Source: Orobanche coerulescens
Lineage: Eukaryota > Streptophyta > Magnoliopsida > Lamiales > Orobanchaceae
Assembly (NCBI GenBank): GCA_033398695.1
Contig: JAWKAU010000214.1
Span: 149,001-213,000 of the forward strand
Direction of reading: 5' to 3'
DNA: 64,000 nucleotides
Under the pieces are notes generated by a model. It ran no database searches and had not been told where the DNA came from. It saw nothing but the letters and a program-made list of their open reading frames with translations. This document shows positions 1 through 9,600 of the stretch, in pieces; positions within the stretch are counted from its first letter, which is position 1, and the number at the start of each line of letters is the position of its first letter. Made by a program: the position numbers and the translations under genes.

Positions 1-1
1 G

Positions 2-1210
2 GATGTAAAAAGTGCGTTTCTGAACGGAATCCTAGAAGAAGAAGTCTATGTAGAGCAACCCCCAGGTTTTGTCAAAGGAGACAAAGTCTATAAGCTGTTG
101 AAGGCTCTGTATGGACTCAAGCAAGCACCGAGAGCATGGTATGAAACACTGTCTGTGTTTCTTGAGCAAAATGGATTTTGCAAGGGAAAAGTGGACAGGA
201 CCCTATTCAGAGTGGAACACAAAGGCCACATATTAATTTTTCAAATTTATGTGGATGACATCATATTCGGGTCAACCAATCCAGAACTATGCGAGAAATT
301 CTCCAACCTCATGCAAGGAGAATTTGAGATGAGTATGATGGGAAAGCTTAACTTCTTTCTCGGATTACAAGTTAAGCAGATGGAAAAAGGAATTTTCATC
401 AACCAAGCAAAGTATACCAGGGATCTTATCAACAGATATGGAATGGAATCAGCCAAACCCGCAAGAATTCCAATGAGCACAAGTACTCACCTAGATGCAG
501 ACGAGGCAGGCATATCAGTGGACTCAACCCACTACAAAGGACTCATCGGATCTCTTCTGTACCTCACTGCAAGCAGGCCAGACATATCATATGCCGTTGG
601 AGTTTGTGCAAGATTCCAGTCCAAGCCGAAGCAATCACACCTAGATGCAGCCAAGAGAATAATTAAGTACCTAAAGTCGACAATTAATGTTGGCCTATGG
701 TATCCCAAGGATGACAACTTCGAGCTATCAGGATACTCAGATGCGGATTTCGCAGGATGCAAAATTAACAGGAAGAGCACTAGTGGAACGTGTCAATTCC
801 TAGGAACCAGACTGATATCCTGGTTTAGCAAGAAGCAGGTTTCTAACTCTATCTCCACTACAGAGTCAGAATACCTAGCTGCAGGTAGCTGTTGTGCACA
901 GATTCTATGGATCAGACAACAGTTAAGGGACTATAATATTATTGCCAACAAAGTTCCAATATGGTGTGACAACAATAGTGCTATTGCAATAACCAACAAT
1001 CCGGTTTTGCACTCTAGGATGAAGCACATTGACGTTAAGCACCATTTCATTAGAGACCACGTTCTTAACAAAAGGGTTAGAGTTGAAAGAGTCAGCACAG
1101 ACTACCAAATAGCTGACATTTTCACTAAACCATTGCCAGAAGAAAGATTCCTAGAGCTTAGCAGAGACCTTGGATTACTAGATTGGGAATCTAGTTCTGA
1201 AGCAAGTTGA
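2..1210 (+). CDS. pol: Ty1/copia pol, 3' end: reverse transcriptase C-terminal part and RNase H (partial)
   Basis: The reading frame is open from base 2, so the gene begins left of the window; the first Met at 98 is internal. The visible 402 residues start in the copia reverse transcriptase with the DVKSAFLNG and YGLKQAPRAWY motifs. The catalytic YVDD box follows at 248-259. The RNase H domain comes next (SDADFAGC near 737-760, then TESEYLA, CDNNSAI and KHIDVKHHFIRD), and the frame ends at TGA 1208-1210. In the family these domains make cDNA from element RNA and remove the RNA strand in virus-like particles. No stop or frameshift is visible in this part, unlike all the gypsy copies to the right, so this copy may be younger. 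Clade assignment to SIRE/Maximus rests on the extra ORFs after pol and the LTR form. Confidence 0.95.
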   Translation, partial: DVKSAFLNGILEEEVYVEQPPGFVKGDKVYKLLKALYGLKQAPRAWYETLSVFLEQNGFCKGKVDRTLFRVEHKGHILIFQIYVDDIIFGSTNPELCEKFSNLMQGEFEMSMMGKLNFFLGLQVKQMEKGIFINQAKYTRDLINRYGMESAKPARIPMSTSTHLDADEAGISVDSTHYKGLIGSLLYLTASRPDISYAVGVCARFQSKPKQSHLDAAKRIIKYLKSTINVGLWYPKDDNFELSGYSDADFAGCKINRKSTSGTCQFLGTRLISWFSKKQVSNSISTTESEYLAAGSCCAQILWIRQQLRDYNIIANKVPIWCDNNSAIAITNNPVLHSRMKHIDVKHHFIRDHVLNKRVRVERVSTDYQIADIFTKPLPEERFLELSRDLGLLDWESSSEAS

Positions 1211-1743
1211 AGGAAGGACGGACCCTCAGAAACAGCCTAAGCTGATGCAGGCGAGAAGACGAAGGCCAGACGAAGCAACTTAGCTATACAGAATACCAGG
1301 CGAGAAGTCAAACTCACCTGTTGCAGAGTGGTCAACAGTCAACGAAACGAACCAGCTAAGTTCTCTAAACTGATCTCTATTTTCTATTATTATTTGCCAT
1401 ATTTATAATATTATTTTGGGTAACGAAATGGCATTTAAAATACATTTTCATAAGCCAAGTGGCAATTTTAATACACGCGTCAAACGCCTATTTAATTAAC
1501 CTCTACGATGGCCAATCAGAATCAACCGTCGAATTTTAAATTGGGCCACCGATTCAAATTTGAAATTCAAAAGAATATCAAAAGGCGTACCACCGTTCAA
1601 ATATATAATAAACTAATACAAACGTCTTTTCATCTTCTTTATAAGGAAAGAAAACCTTTCACTTTACTATTTACGCTTACAGAAACCCTAGAATTTACAG
1701 AGCAAAAATATACACTAAAAATCCTAAAATCCTTTTTGCAGAA
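1211..1743 (+). other. Spacer between pol and the extra ORF, with a possible 3' splice site
   Basis: This 533-bp stretch has no convincing gene. An 85-codon frame at 1508-1765 overlaps the next ORF and has no recognisable motif. The spacer becomes AT-rich after about 1375. It ends in a pyrimidine-rich run followed by GCAG (1730-1741), three bases before the ATG at 1744, which is the shape of a plant splice acceptor. That would fit translation of the downstream ORF from a spliced RNA, as proposed for env-like ORFs in this lineage; this is inference. Confidence 0.5.
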
Positions 1744-3888
1744 ATGGCATCTTTTGAAGGAGTAAACTTGAAGGCGGTGAAGGACCAGGTCATCTTCTCC
1801 ATGGTCGTCGACTTCGAAGGTTTATTAGAAGCAAATCTGGAAGACCTTGATATGCTCGATTTGATCCGGGCGATGAAGCTTAATGGGATTTACCCATTCC
1901 TCGACATCAACCCGCAACATCTGTTCAAGGAAGATGTTGTTGAATTCTATCGCAATGCTTATCTGGTTCAGCACGGGATTCACAGCATAGTCGGCGGAGT
2001 TCGTATCAGCATAGATTCAGAGAAGATTCGTTCTGTATTCGGGATGAAACATCGTGGTTTGGCGGTCGAAGCCCTGAAACAATCACCCGCCGAAACCTGG
2101 AAAACAATCAAAGTCGAAAATATCCCAGAGAAATTGAAGTTTACAGCAAGGAGGAATGAGTTGAAAAAGATTTATCGAGTTGCTTTAGACATCACCAACA
2201 AGATAGTCATGGGGATGGCAGGCAGCTATGACCAACTGTCATCTTCGAAATTCATGGTGTTGGGTGCGTTGATTCAAGACGAGGAAGTCGATTGGGCGGA
2301 CTATATTTTCAGGCAACTTGTGCGCGAAGTGAACAAGTTCGAGTGGCTTGAAGATGAGAAGAAGTTCAAAACTAAGTTGGCGTACGGAACGCATCTTAGT
2401 TGGTTTTTGGAGAAAACCGGAGTGGCTAAGGGAAACGTTGACCCTTTCCACCCAAACAAGAGGCTAGGTCACATGGACCATGACAAGAAGAAAGTTGGAG
2501 TGACTGGGAAAGCAGCCCAGTTGTTGAATAATTTGCCGGACTCAAGGTCAAATCCAAGATACGATTTATCAGAGGAATCGGACAGACCTGCAGCTGAGAT
2601 CGGAACTGCAGTCGAGTCCGACAACGAGTCTGACGAGACACCAATTGCTATTAGATTCAAGAGACGGGGACCAGCCCCAGAAGGACCCTCTAACCTGCAG
2701 TCATCACCTGAACCCTCTCCAAAGAGGCCTAGAAAGCTGCAGTTCAGCGAGGGAGAGCAGTCTGAGCATCACGCCAGCCCATCAGTTCAGTCACCAGTTC
2801 ATCCGGACCTGCCTGCTCCAGACACTGAAACTCGGATTGTACCTGTTATCACACCTCCAGTTTACATATCCGAAGAAGAGGAAGCAGGTCTTATTATCTC
2901 TATTCCAGAAGCAGATTACACTTTTAACCTATTAGATAATAATACCTTCAATCTTTCCATTGAACAACTTCAGCTTGTTAAACCACAAGCAGAAAAACAC
3001 TCTTTCATACATATTTTTAAAGAGTGGAAATCTCTCAAAACCATGTCTTTTACAAATCTTCAAACTTTTATTGCAACTAGTGGTTGGGAATATCCCCAAG
3101 CCACTGAGGAAGTTCTGATTGAATTTTGTAAAGAATCAGACTTGGCATTACTCCTCCAGGATAATTGGTTCATGTCACATTTTAAAACAAACATGGACCA
3201 CTTTATTCATTCTATAATGCTCAGTATTTTTGATGGTGTTTTTGGAGAGGAAGAGGAGGAAGAAGTTGAAAAGGAGATAAGAATTGAAGAAGTTGATGAA
3301 GAGAATGAAATTATCAATTTGGTGGCTGAAGAAGATGAAGAAGAGAGAAAATCTGAAGAAAATATACCAGTTGAAAAACAGCCAGAGGAGATTGAGAAGA
3401 CAGAAGAAGTGGCTGATGAAGGAGATGAAGAAGAAGGAGAGGAAGTAGATCAGGAAAAAGATGAAGATGAAAAGGAGGATGAAGATGAAGGAGAAGAGAA
3501 GAAGAAGGATGATGATCAGAATGATGATGATGATGATGATGATAATGATGATGGAGGAGAAGCAGGAGTAGAGAAGGAAAAAGAAAATGAAAAAGAAAAG
3601 GAAGAAGAAAAAGAAAAATCTGGAGGAGAAGAAGGGAAAGAGGAAGAGAGAGAAGGGGACAAGGAGCCAGATCAAGAGCCGGAGCCGGAGCCTACTCATG
3701 AAGCTGCAGTTAGGATTGATGTACCTGCCAGGTACACCAGCCTAGACGCAGAGTCGCGAAGACTCAGTCGGGGACCGGAGAAAACCCAATCGGCTTACTG
3801 CTGCGGCCCGGGAGCTGCTCAGCCTAGTGGCTCCCTTGCGAAGGATCAGGAGAGCACTCTCCATCAGCTCAGTTATCTCCTACCATGA
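1744..3888 (+). CDS. Post-pol ORF of the copia element, 714 aa, acidic C-terminal region; function unknown
   Basis: This long ORF lies on the sense strand between pol and the 3' LTR, where SIRE/Maximus elements carry an 'env-like' gene. Residues 1-220 look globular (EDLDMLDLIRAMKLNGIYPF, then HGIHSIVGGVRISID) and resemble, from memory, the putative plant transposon protein domain found in many asterid retroelement ORFs. Residues 225-380 are Ser/Pro-rich. A second globular part spans about 385-495. From about residue 500 to 660 the chain is almost all Glu, Asp and Lys, including a run of eight Asp. I see no signal peptide and no clear membrane segment, so the env label is not supported by the sequence. 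The next ORF begins inside the last codons with an ATGA overlap. ATG 1744 is chosen because it starts the conserved-looking part and follows a splice-acceptor-like site. Confidence 0.75.
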   Translation: MASFEGVNLKAVKDQVIFSMVVDFEGLLEANLEDLDMLDLIRAMKLNGIYPFLDINPQHLFKEDVVEFYRNAYLVQHGIHSIVGGVRISIDSEKIRSVFGMKHRGLAVEALKQSPAETWKTIKVENIPEKLKFTARRNELKKIYRVALDITNKIVMGMAGSYDQLSSSKFMVLGALIQDEEVDWADYIFRQLVREVNKFEWLEDEKKFKTKLAYGTHLSWFLEKTGVAKGNVDPFHPNKRLGHMDHDKKKVGVTGKAAQLLNNLPDSRSNPRYDLSEESDRPAAEIGTAVESDNESDETPIAIRFKRRGPAPEGPSNLQSSPEPSPKRPRKLQFSEGEQSEHHASPSVQSPVHPDLPAPDTETRIVPVITPPVYISEEEEAGLIISIPEADYTFNLLDNNTFNLSIEQLQLVKPQAEKHSFIHIFKEWKSLKTMSFTNLQTFIATSGWEYPQATEEVLIEFCKESDLALLLQDNWFMSHFKTNMDHFIHSIMLSIFDGVFGEEEEEEVEKEIRIEEVDEENEIINLVAEEDEEERKSEENIPVEKQPEEIEKTEEVADEGDEEEGEEVDQEKDEDEKEDEDEGEEKKKDDDQNDDDDDDDNDDGGEAGVEKEKENEKEKEEEKEKSGGEEGKEEEREGDKEPDQEPEPEPTHEAAVRIDVPARYTSLDAESRRLSRGPEKTQSAYCCGPGAAQPSGSLAKDQESTLHQLSYLLP

Positions 3889-4766
3889 CTGAGCTGATCA
3901 AGCAAATTGTCAGAGACACTATTGGAGAGCTGCTATCAACTCAGGTCACTCCTGACCTTCAGACCATAAATGCCAAGATTGACACCCTTCTTCAGAGAGA
4001 GATCCCTCAGCCTCCTCCTCCTACCAACAACAGAATGCCTTTTGGCATGTCTGATTGGATGAGCCGCATGGAACAGCAGTTGACTACCCTTATTGATGCT
4101 GGCAAAAAGGGGGAAGAGAGGATTCAGGGGGAAGAGAGAGAAATCAGAAGCAAGAAGAAGCAGGATGTCCCTCAGATTGAAGGACCCTCCAGTCTAAAAA
4201 GAAAGGAAGCTGTAGATCGAGATGTCCAGGCTGACCAGCCTGAAGGGAAAAGAAGAAGGACTAGAGGCGGCTTTCAACCTACTCTAGAATGGGAAGGGTT
4301 GGAGCTATGGTTTGTTGATGATTTCATTCCATTTGAAGCTCTTGAGATGTGGGGAGCTGCTAAGAAGAGATTCATCAGAGACTATTATGTCTGGGAACTA
4401 CTCCATGATGACAAACTCTCCCCACAAGAAATTTTCATAAACTTCATGGAAGAAATCCATCCGAAGCTGTGGGCTGTTCTGAAGAAGCACGCTAAGGAGC
4501 AAAATGCCTTTCCTATGATTCCCTCATTCAGAGCTGAAGAAGCACCAATCCGTATGGACGGTGAACTTGATGAGTTAGCACTTCAGAGGGAAATCAAGCT
4601 AGTGTGTCTTGAGAACAGATTCAGATCTCAGCAAGAACAGGATTTCGCAGCACTTGTGGTGAAAAGAAAATATGGCCTTGCTCCAGTCAAGGTAAGACCT
4701 ATCGGAGCCAAACCATTCAAGCCTTCCAAGCAGCCTACTCGAGGAGGCAGAGGAAGAGGCAGATGA
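3885..4766 (+). CDS. Second post-pol ORF, 293 aa, basic RG-rich tail; function unknown
   Basis: The ATG shares the ATGA with the stop of the 714-aa ORF, in the -1 frame. Residues 1-40 are predicted helical (LIKQIVRDTIGELL). Residues 40-50 are proline-rich. A bipartite basic stretch (KRKEA, then KRRRTR at 122-127) could act in nuclear entry or RNA binding. A central part rich in Trp and acidic residues follows (LWFVDDFIPFEALEMWG). The chain ends in GGRGRGR. The two ORFs may be expressed by termination-reinitiation or -1 frameshifting, or they may be one ancestral ORF split by an indel. The in-frame, low-complexity-free reading of this part favours real coding history. No enzyme motif is visible. 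Confidence 0.65.
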   Translation: MTELIKQIVRDTIGELLSTQVTPDLQTINAKIDTLLQREIPQPPPPTNNRMPFGMSDWMSRMEQQLTTLIDAGKKGEERIQGEEREIRSKKKQDVPQIEGPSSLKRKEAVDRDVQADQPEGKRRRTRGGFQPTLEWEGLELWFVDDFIPFEALEMWGAAKKRFIRDYYVWELLHDDKLSPQEIFINFMEEIHPKLWAVLKKHAKEQNAFPMIPSFRAEEAPIRMDGELDELALQREIKLVCLENRFRSQQEQDFAALVVKRKYGLAPVKVRPIGAKPFKPSKQPTRGGRGRGR

Positions 4767-4986
4767 CCTTTTAGTTATTTCTCTTACTTGTAATTTTATT
4801 TTCTGTACTTAAAACATTCTTGTAAAATTTCAATGATAAGTCAGAAAATTTTATAAACAGTCTGTTGAATGACAATTTCCAGTTGTCTCAAAATTAGACT
4901 GATTTCAGTTTTTGTCTCGCACTTAAGTGCAAACTTGGTCATTTGATTTCTTACTTAGTTTTGCCATCATCAAAATAGGGGGAATT
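4767..4986 (+). other. 3' untranslated segment of the copia element, ending in the polypurine tract
   Basis: AT-rich non-coding sequence follows the last ORF. It ends with a purine run (aaaatagggggaa, 4972-4984) directly before the TG that opens the LTR. This is the expected polypurine tract that primes plus-strand synthesis. Confidence 0.8.
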
Positions 4987-5044
4987 TGTTAGGAATACTT
5001 GTTAGATTTTGATGATGTCATTAATTTAAAATCAAATGTTTATT

Positions 5045-5374
5045 ACTTGGCAAAATGTAAGGAAGAACCAAATGAGTATCTTCCATAGGCCAAAATATGT
5101 TAAGTATAAAACTTGGCAAAATGTAAGGAAGAACCAAATGAGTATCTTCCATAGGCCAAAATATGTTAAGTATAAAACTTGGCAAAATGTAAGGAAGAAC
5201 CAAATGAGTATCTTCCATAGGCCAAAATATGTTAAGTATAAAACTTGGCAAAATGTAAGGAAGAACCAAATGAGTATCTTCCATAGGCCAAAATATGTTA
5301 AGTATAAAACTTGGCAAAATGAAAAGAAGAACCAAATGAGTGTCTTCTGTAGGCCAAAAGTTAGTTAGGCTGAA
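5045..5374 (+). repeat. 66-bp tandem repeat in the copia LTR, five copies
   Basis: Copies start at 5045, 5111, 5177, 5243 and 5309 with acttggcaaaatg. The first four are virtually identical and the fifth is diverged. Because 66 is divisible by 3 and the unit lacks stops in one frame on each strand, it yields repetitive ORFs on both strands that I do not regard as genes. It lies in the U3 part of the LTR, upstream of the TATA-like site, and could be a promoter-enhancer repeat. Confidence 0.95.
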
Positions 5375-5923
5375 AATCGGCTAAGTACTAAGTACAGCCT
5401 AGTCCTTTAGAGAAGTACAACCGACTCCAGTCAGAGTAGTTCTGGTCATCTAAATTTATCAGAGAAGTTTGACCAGACTGCAGCCGAGGTACCTCAGGGA
5501 AGTCACCTGATCAGACAAGTCACAAAACAGTGAACAGCCGAGAGGACCTACCTGCAGAGATGTAAGCTGCACATCAGCCTACTCGACTACAGCCAACTAC
5601 TCCAAGTCCACGTCAGCATGCCTTGAAAAGTCAAAAATTACGGAAAGCTCACATGCAACGTGAAGAGACAAATTGGAGTGATTCCCGCAAGAGATATGAT
5701 TTAATTAAATCATCCTGACCCACCGTGAAGACTTTAATCCTTTTATATTCAAAAGATTCGGCGCTCACATGCAGAAGTCCTCACAACGGTCGGAAGATAA
5801 AATAATATAATGGGAATCCAGCCTTGCAACGTTCAAAAAGATTAAACAATGAAGTCTCCCTCCAACGGACTGATTTGTTCAGATTTGCAACGGCTACAAG
5901 GAGGAAGCTCAGAGATCGTGATC

Positions 5924-5932
5924 TATATATAT
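5924..5932 (+). promoter_or_regulatory. TATA-like box of the copia LTR
   Basis: The run tatatatat lies in the middle of the LTR, after the 66-bp repeats and upstream of an A-rich stretch, as expected for a U3 promoter. No start-site data support it. Confidence 0.5.
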
Positions 5933-6540
5933 CTGAAGATTTGAAACTGAGCAACAACCGGTGCAAACATACATTCTAGCGATCAAAGCATTCAAGCAAT
6001 CTCAAGCAATCAAATAGCATCGTGAAAAGAGCATATCTAAAAGTTCATACTTAAGGAAGCTCTTAAGTTGGAGAAGACAAACACTCTTGTCTATAATCTT
6101 GAGTACGGGGTACTTCACTGGTTGAAGTAAGAGACTGTAAAGGCATCCAAGGATCGAGTATCAAGAGGTGCAAGGCAGTCAAGTGTGTGTACAACGGCAC
6201 GGATTTCCACTGGTTGGAAGCTGTTGTAGTGTGTTGTGAATCACTGTAATATTTATCACTGGTTGAAAATTATAGTGAATTCATCTCCAACTGGTTTGGA
6301 GAAAAGTGGATTAGTAGAGGATTACCCCACCTCTGAGACCACTATAATTGCCTGTGTTATTTACTGTTTTACTGCATCATACTTTAACTGCTGCATACAT
6401 TGTTAAGTGTTTCATTAAGATTAATTTATATTCATCATCAGCTGACTTCCGCACTTATCCAAGAACAAACGACTCCAAGTCATTTGTTTGACTATCAGCT
6501 GAAGAAACTCACTCTTCGTGAAAAAGAGTTCAAGAGTTTC

Positions 6541-6577
6541 AACAAGTCTATTCACCCCCCCCCCCAATAGACTTGTT
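6541..6577 (+). repeat. Inverted repeat around a poly-C run at the copia LTR end
   Basis: AACAAGTCTATT (6541-6552) and AATAGACTTGTT (6566-6577) are perfect 12-base reverse complements, separated by CA and eleven C. The structure sits 22 bases from the LTR end. Confidence 0.9.
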
Positions 6578-6599
6578 CCTGGATGACTTGTGACCTACA

Positions 6600-6604
6600 A
6601 TAAG
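6600..6604 (+). repeat. Right target-site duplication of the copia element (ATAAG)
   Basis: The five bases after the LTR are ATAAG. Intact satellite monomers read gacATAAGacc at this place, so the element was inserted into the satellite itself. The left copy is outside the window. Confidence 0.7.
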
Positions 6605-9600
6605 ACCATGTTACATGCATTCGAGTTGGAACTCTGTGAAAACTCGAGTTTATTGATTATATTCAAGCCTTTTGTACTCAGAATTGGCTATAAGAGCTCT
6701 GATTAAACTTTTCTTTCTTGATTAAGTTTTGTTGTAGCAAGGATTCACTATAATAGCTCCGATTAAGCCTTTACTTCTTGATTACACCCTGTTAATAGGA
6801 GATAAGACCACGTTACATGCATTCGAGTCGGAACTCTATGAAAACTCGAGTTTATTGATTAGATTCGAGCCTTTTGTACTCATAATTATTTATAAGAGCT
6901 CCGATTTATCTTTTACTTCTTGATTAAGTCTTGTTGTAGCAAGTATTGGATATAATAGCTCCGATTAAGTCTTGTTAATAGGACATAAGATCATGTTACA
7001 TGCATTCGAGTCGGAACTCTGTGAAATTCGGGTTTATTGATTAGATTCGAGCCTTTTGTACTCAGAATTGGCTATAAGAGCTCCGATTAATCTTTTACTT
7101 CTTGATTAAGTCTTGTTGTAGCAAGTATTGGATATAATAGCTCCGATTAAATCTTGCTAATATGACATAAGACCATGTTACATGAATTCGAGTCGGAACT
7201 CTGTGAAAACTCGGGTTTATTGATTAGATTCGAGCCTTTTCTATTCAGAATTGGCTATAAGAGCTCTGATTAATCTTTTCTTTCTTGATTGAGTCTTGTT
7301 GTAGCAAGGATTCACTATTATAGCTCCGATTAAGCCTTTACTTACTGATTACATCCTGTTAATAGGAGACAAGACCACGTTATATGCATTCGAGTCAGAA
7401 TTCTATGAAAACTCGAGTTTATTAATTAGATTCGAGCCTTTTGTACTCAGAATTATTTATAAGAGCTCCAATTTATCTTTTACTTCTTGATTAAGTCTTG
7501 TTGTAGCAATTAATGGATATAATAGCTCCGATTAAGTCTTGTTAGTAGGACATAAGATCATGTTACATGCATTCGAGTCGGAACTCTATGAAACTCGGGT
7601 TTATTGATGAGATTCGAGCCTTTTGTACTCAGAATTGGCTATAAGAGCTCCGATTAATCTTTTACTTCTTGATTAAGTCTTGTTGTAGCATGTATTGGAT
7701 ATAATTGCTCTGACTAAATCTTGCTAATATGACATAAGACCATGTTACATGCATTGGAGTCGGAACTCTGTGAAAACTCGGGTTTATTGATTAGATTCGA
7801 GCCTTTTGTACTCAGAATTTGCTATAAGAGCTCTGATTAATATTTTCTTTCTTGATTAAGTCTTGTTGTAGCAAGGATTCACTATTATAGCTCCGATTAA
7901 GCCTTTACTTCTTGATTACATCATGTTAATAGGAGATAAGACCACGTTACATGCATTCGAGTCGGAACTCTATGAAAACTCGAGTTTATTGATTAGATTC
8001 GAGCATTTTGTACTCAGAATTGTTTATAAGAGCTCCGATTAATATTTTACTTCTTGATTAAGTCTTGTTGTAGCAAATATTGGATATAATAGCTCCGATT
8101 AAGCCTTTACTTCTTGAGTACATCCTGTTAATAGGAGATAAGACCACGTTACATGCATTCGAGTCGGAACTCTATGAAAACTCGAGTTTATTGATTAGAT
8201 TCAAGCCTTTTGTACTCAGAATTATTTATAAGAGCTCCGATTAATATCTTACTTCTTGATTAAGTCTTGTTGTAGCAAGTATTGGATATAATAGCTCCGA
8301 TTAATCCTTTACTTCTTGATTGCATCCTGTTAATAGGAGATAAGACCACGTTACATGCATTCGAGTCGGAACTCTGTGAAAACTCGAGTTTATTAATTAG
8401 ATTCGAGCCTTTTGTACTCATAATTGTTTATAAGAGCTCCGATTTATCTTTTACTTCTTGATTAAGTCTTGTTGTAGCAAGTATTGGATATAATAGCTCT
8501 GATTAAGTCTTGTTAATAGGACATAAGATCATGTTACATGCATTCGAGTCGGAACTCTGTGAAATTCGAGTTTATTGATTAGATTCGAGACTTTTGTACT
8601 CAGAATTGGCTATAAGAGCTCCGATTAATCTTTTACTTCTTGATTAAGTCTTGTTGTAGCAAGTATTGGATATAATAGCTCCGATTAAATCTTGCTAATA
8701 TGACATAAGACCATGTTACATGCATTCGAGTCGGAACTCTGTGAAAACTCGGGTTTATTGATTAGATTCGAGCCTTTTGTACTCAGAATTGGCTATAAGA
8801 GCTCTGATTAATCTTTTCTTTCTTGATTAAGTCTTGTTGTAGCAAGGATTCACTATTATAGCTCCAATTAAGCCTTTACTTATTGATTACATCCTGTTAA
8901 TAGGAGACAAGACCACGTTACATGCATTCGAGTCAGAATTCTATGAAAACTCGAGTTTATTAATTAGATTCGAGCCTTTTGTACTCATAATTATTTATAA
9001 GAGCTCCGATATATCTTTTACTTTTTGATTAAGTCTTGTTGTAGCAATTATTGGATATAATAGCTCCGATTAAGTCTTGTTAGTAGGACATAAGATCATG
9101 TTACATGCATTCGAGTCGGAACTCTATGAAACTCGGGTTTATTGATTAGATTCGAGCCTTTTGTACTCGGAATTGGCTATAAGAGCTCCGATTAATCTTT
9201 TACTTCTTGATTAAGTCTTGTTGTAGCAAATATTGGATATAATAGCATCGATTAAATCTTGATAATCTGACATAAGACCATGTTACATGCATTCAAGTCG
9301 GAACTCTGTGAAAACTCGAGTTTATTGATTATATTCAAGCCTTTTGTACTCAGAATTGGCTATAAGAGCTCTGATTAAACTTGTCTTTCTTGATTAAGTC
9401 TTGTTGTAGCAAGGATTCACTATAATAGCTCCGATTAAGCCTTTACTTCTTGATTACACCCTGTTAATAGGAGATAAGACCACGTTACATGCATTCGAGT
9501 CGGAACTCTACGAAAACTCGAGTTTATTTATTAGATTCGAGCCTTTTGTACTCATAATTATTTATAAGAGCTCTGATTTATATTTTACTTCTTGATTAAG

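Larger units (their letters stand above)
4987..6599 (+). repeat. 3' LTR of the Ty1/copia element (1,613 bp)
   Basis: The LTR opens with TGTTAGGAATAC after the polypurine tract and closes with CCTACA at 6599, where satellite starts within one base. It contains a 66-bp tandem repeat block, a TATA-like run and a poly-C hairpin near its 3' end. The 5' LTR lies outside the window, so the boundaries rest on the TG...CA ends, the tract and the satellite junction. Confidence 0.85.

Noticed and set aside
1508..1765. 85-aa ORF between pol and the extra ORF
   Set aside because: AT-rich composition, overlap with the next ORF in another frame and no motif; better read as spacer.
3175..3699. 174-aa minus-strand ORF with long hydrophobic runs
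   Set aside because: It is the antisense shadow of the Glu/Asp/Lys-rich tract (gaa/gat repeats read as ttc/atc), not a membrane protein.
1744..4766. Envelope protein for the extra copia ORFs
   Set aside because: No signal peptide, membrane segment or cleavage site is visible; the position alone does not support an envelope role.
5021..5368. Repetitive ORFs on both strands across the 66-bp repeat
   Set aside because: They exist only because the unit length is divisible by 3 and lacks stops; the block lies in LTR promoter sequence.
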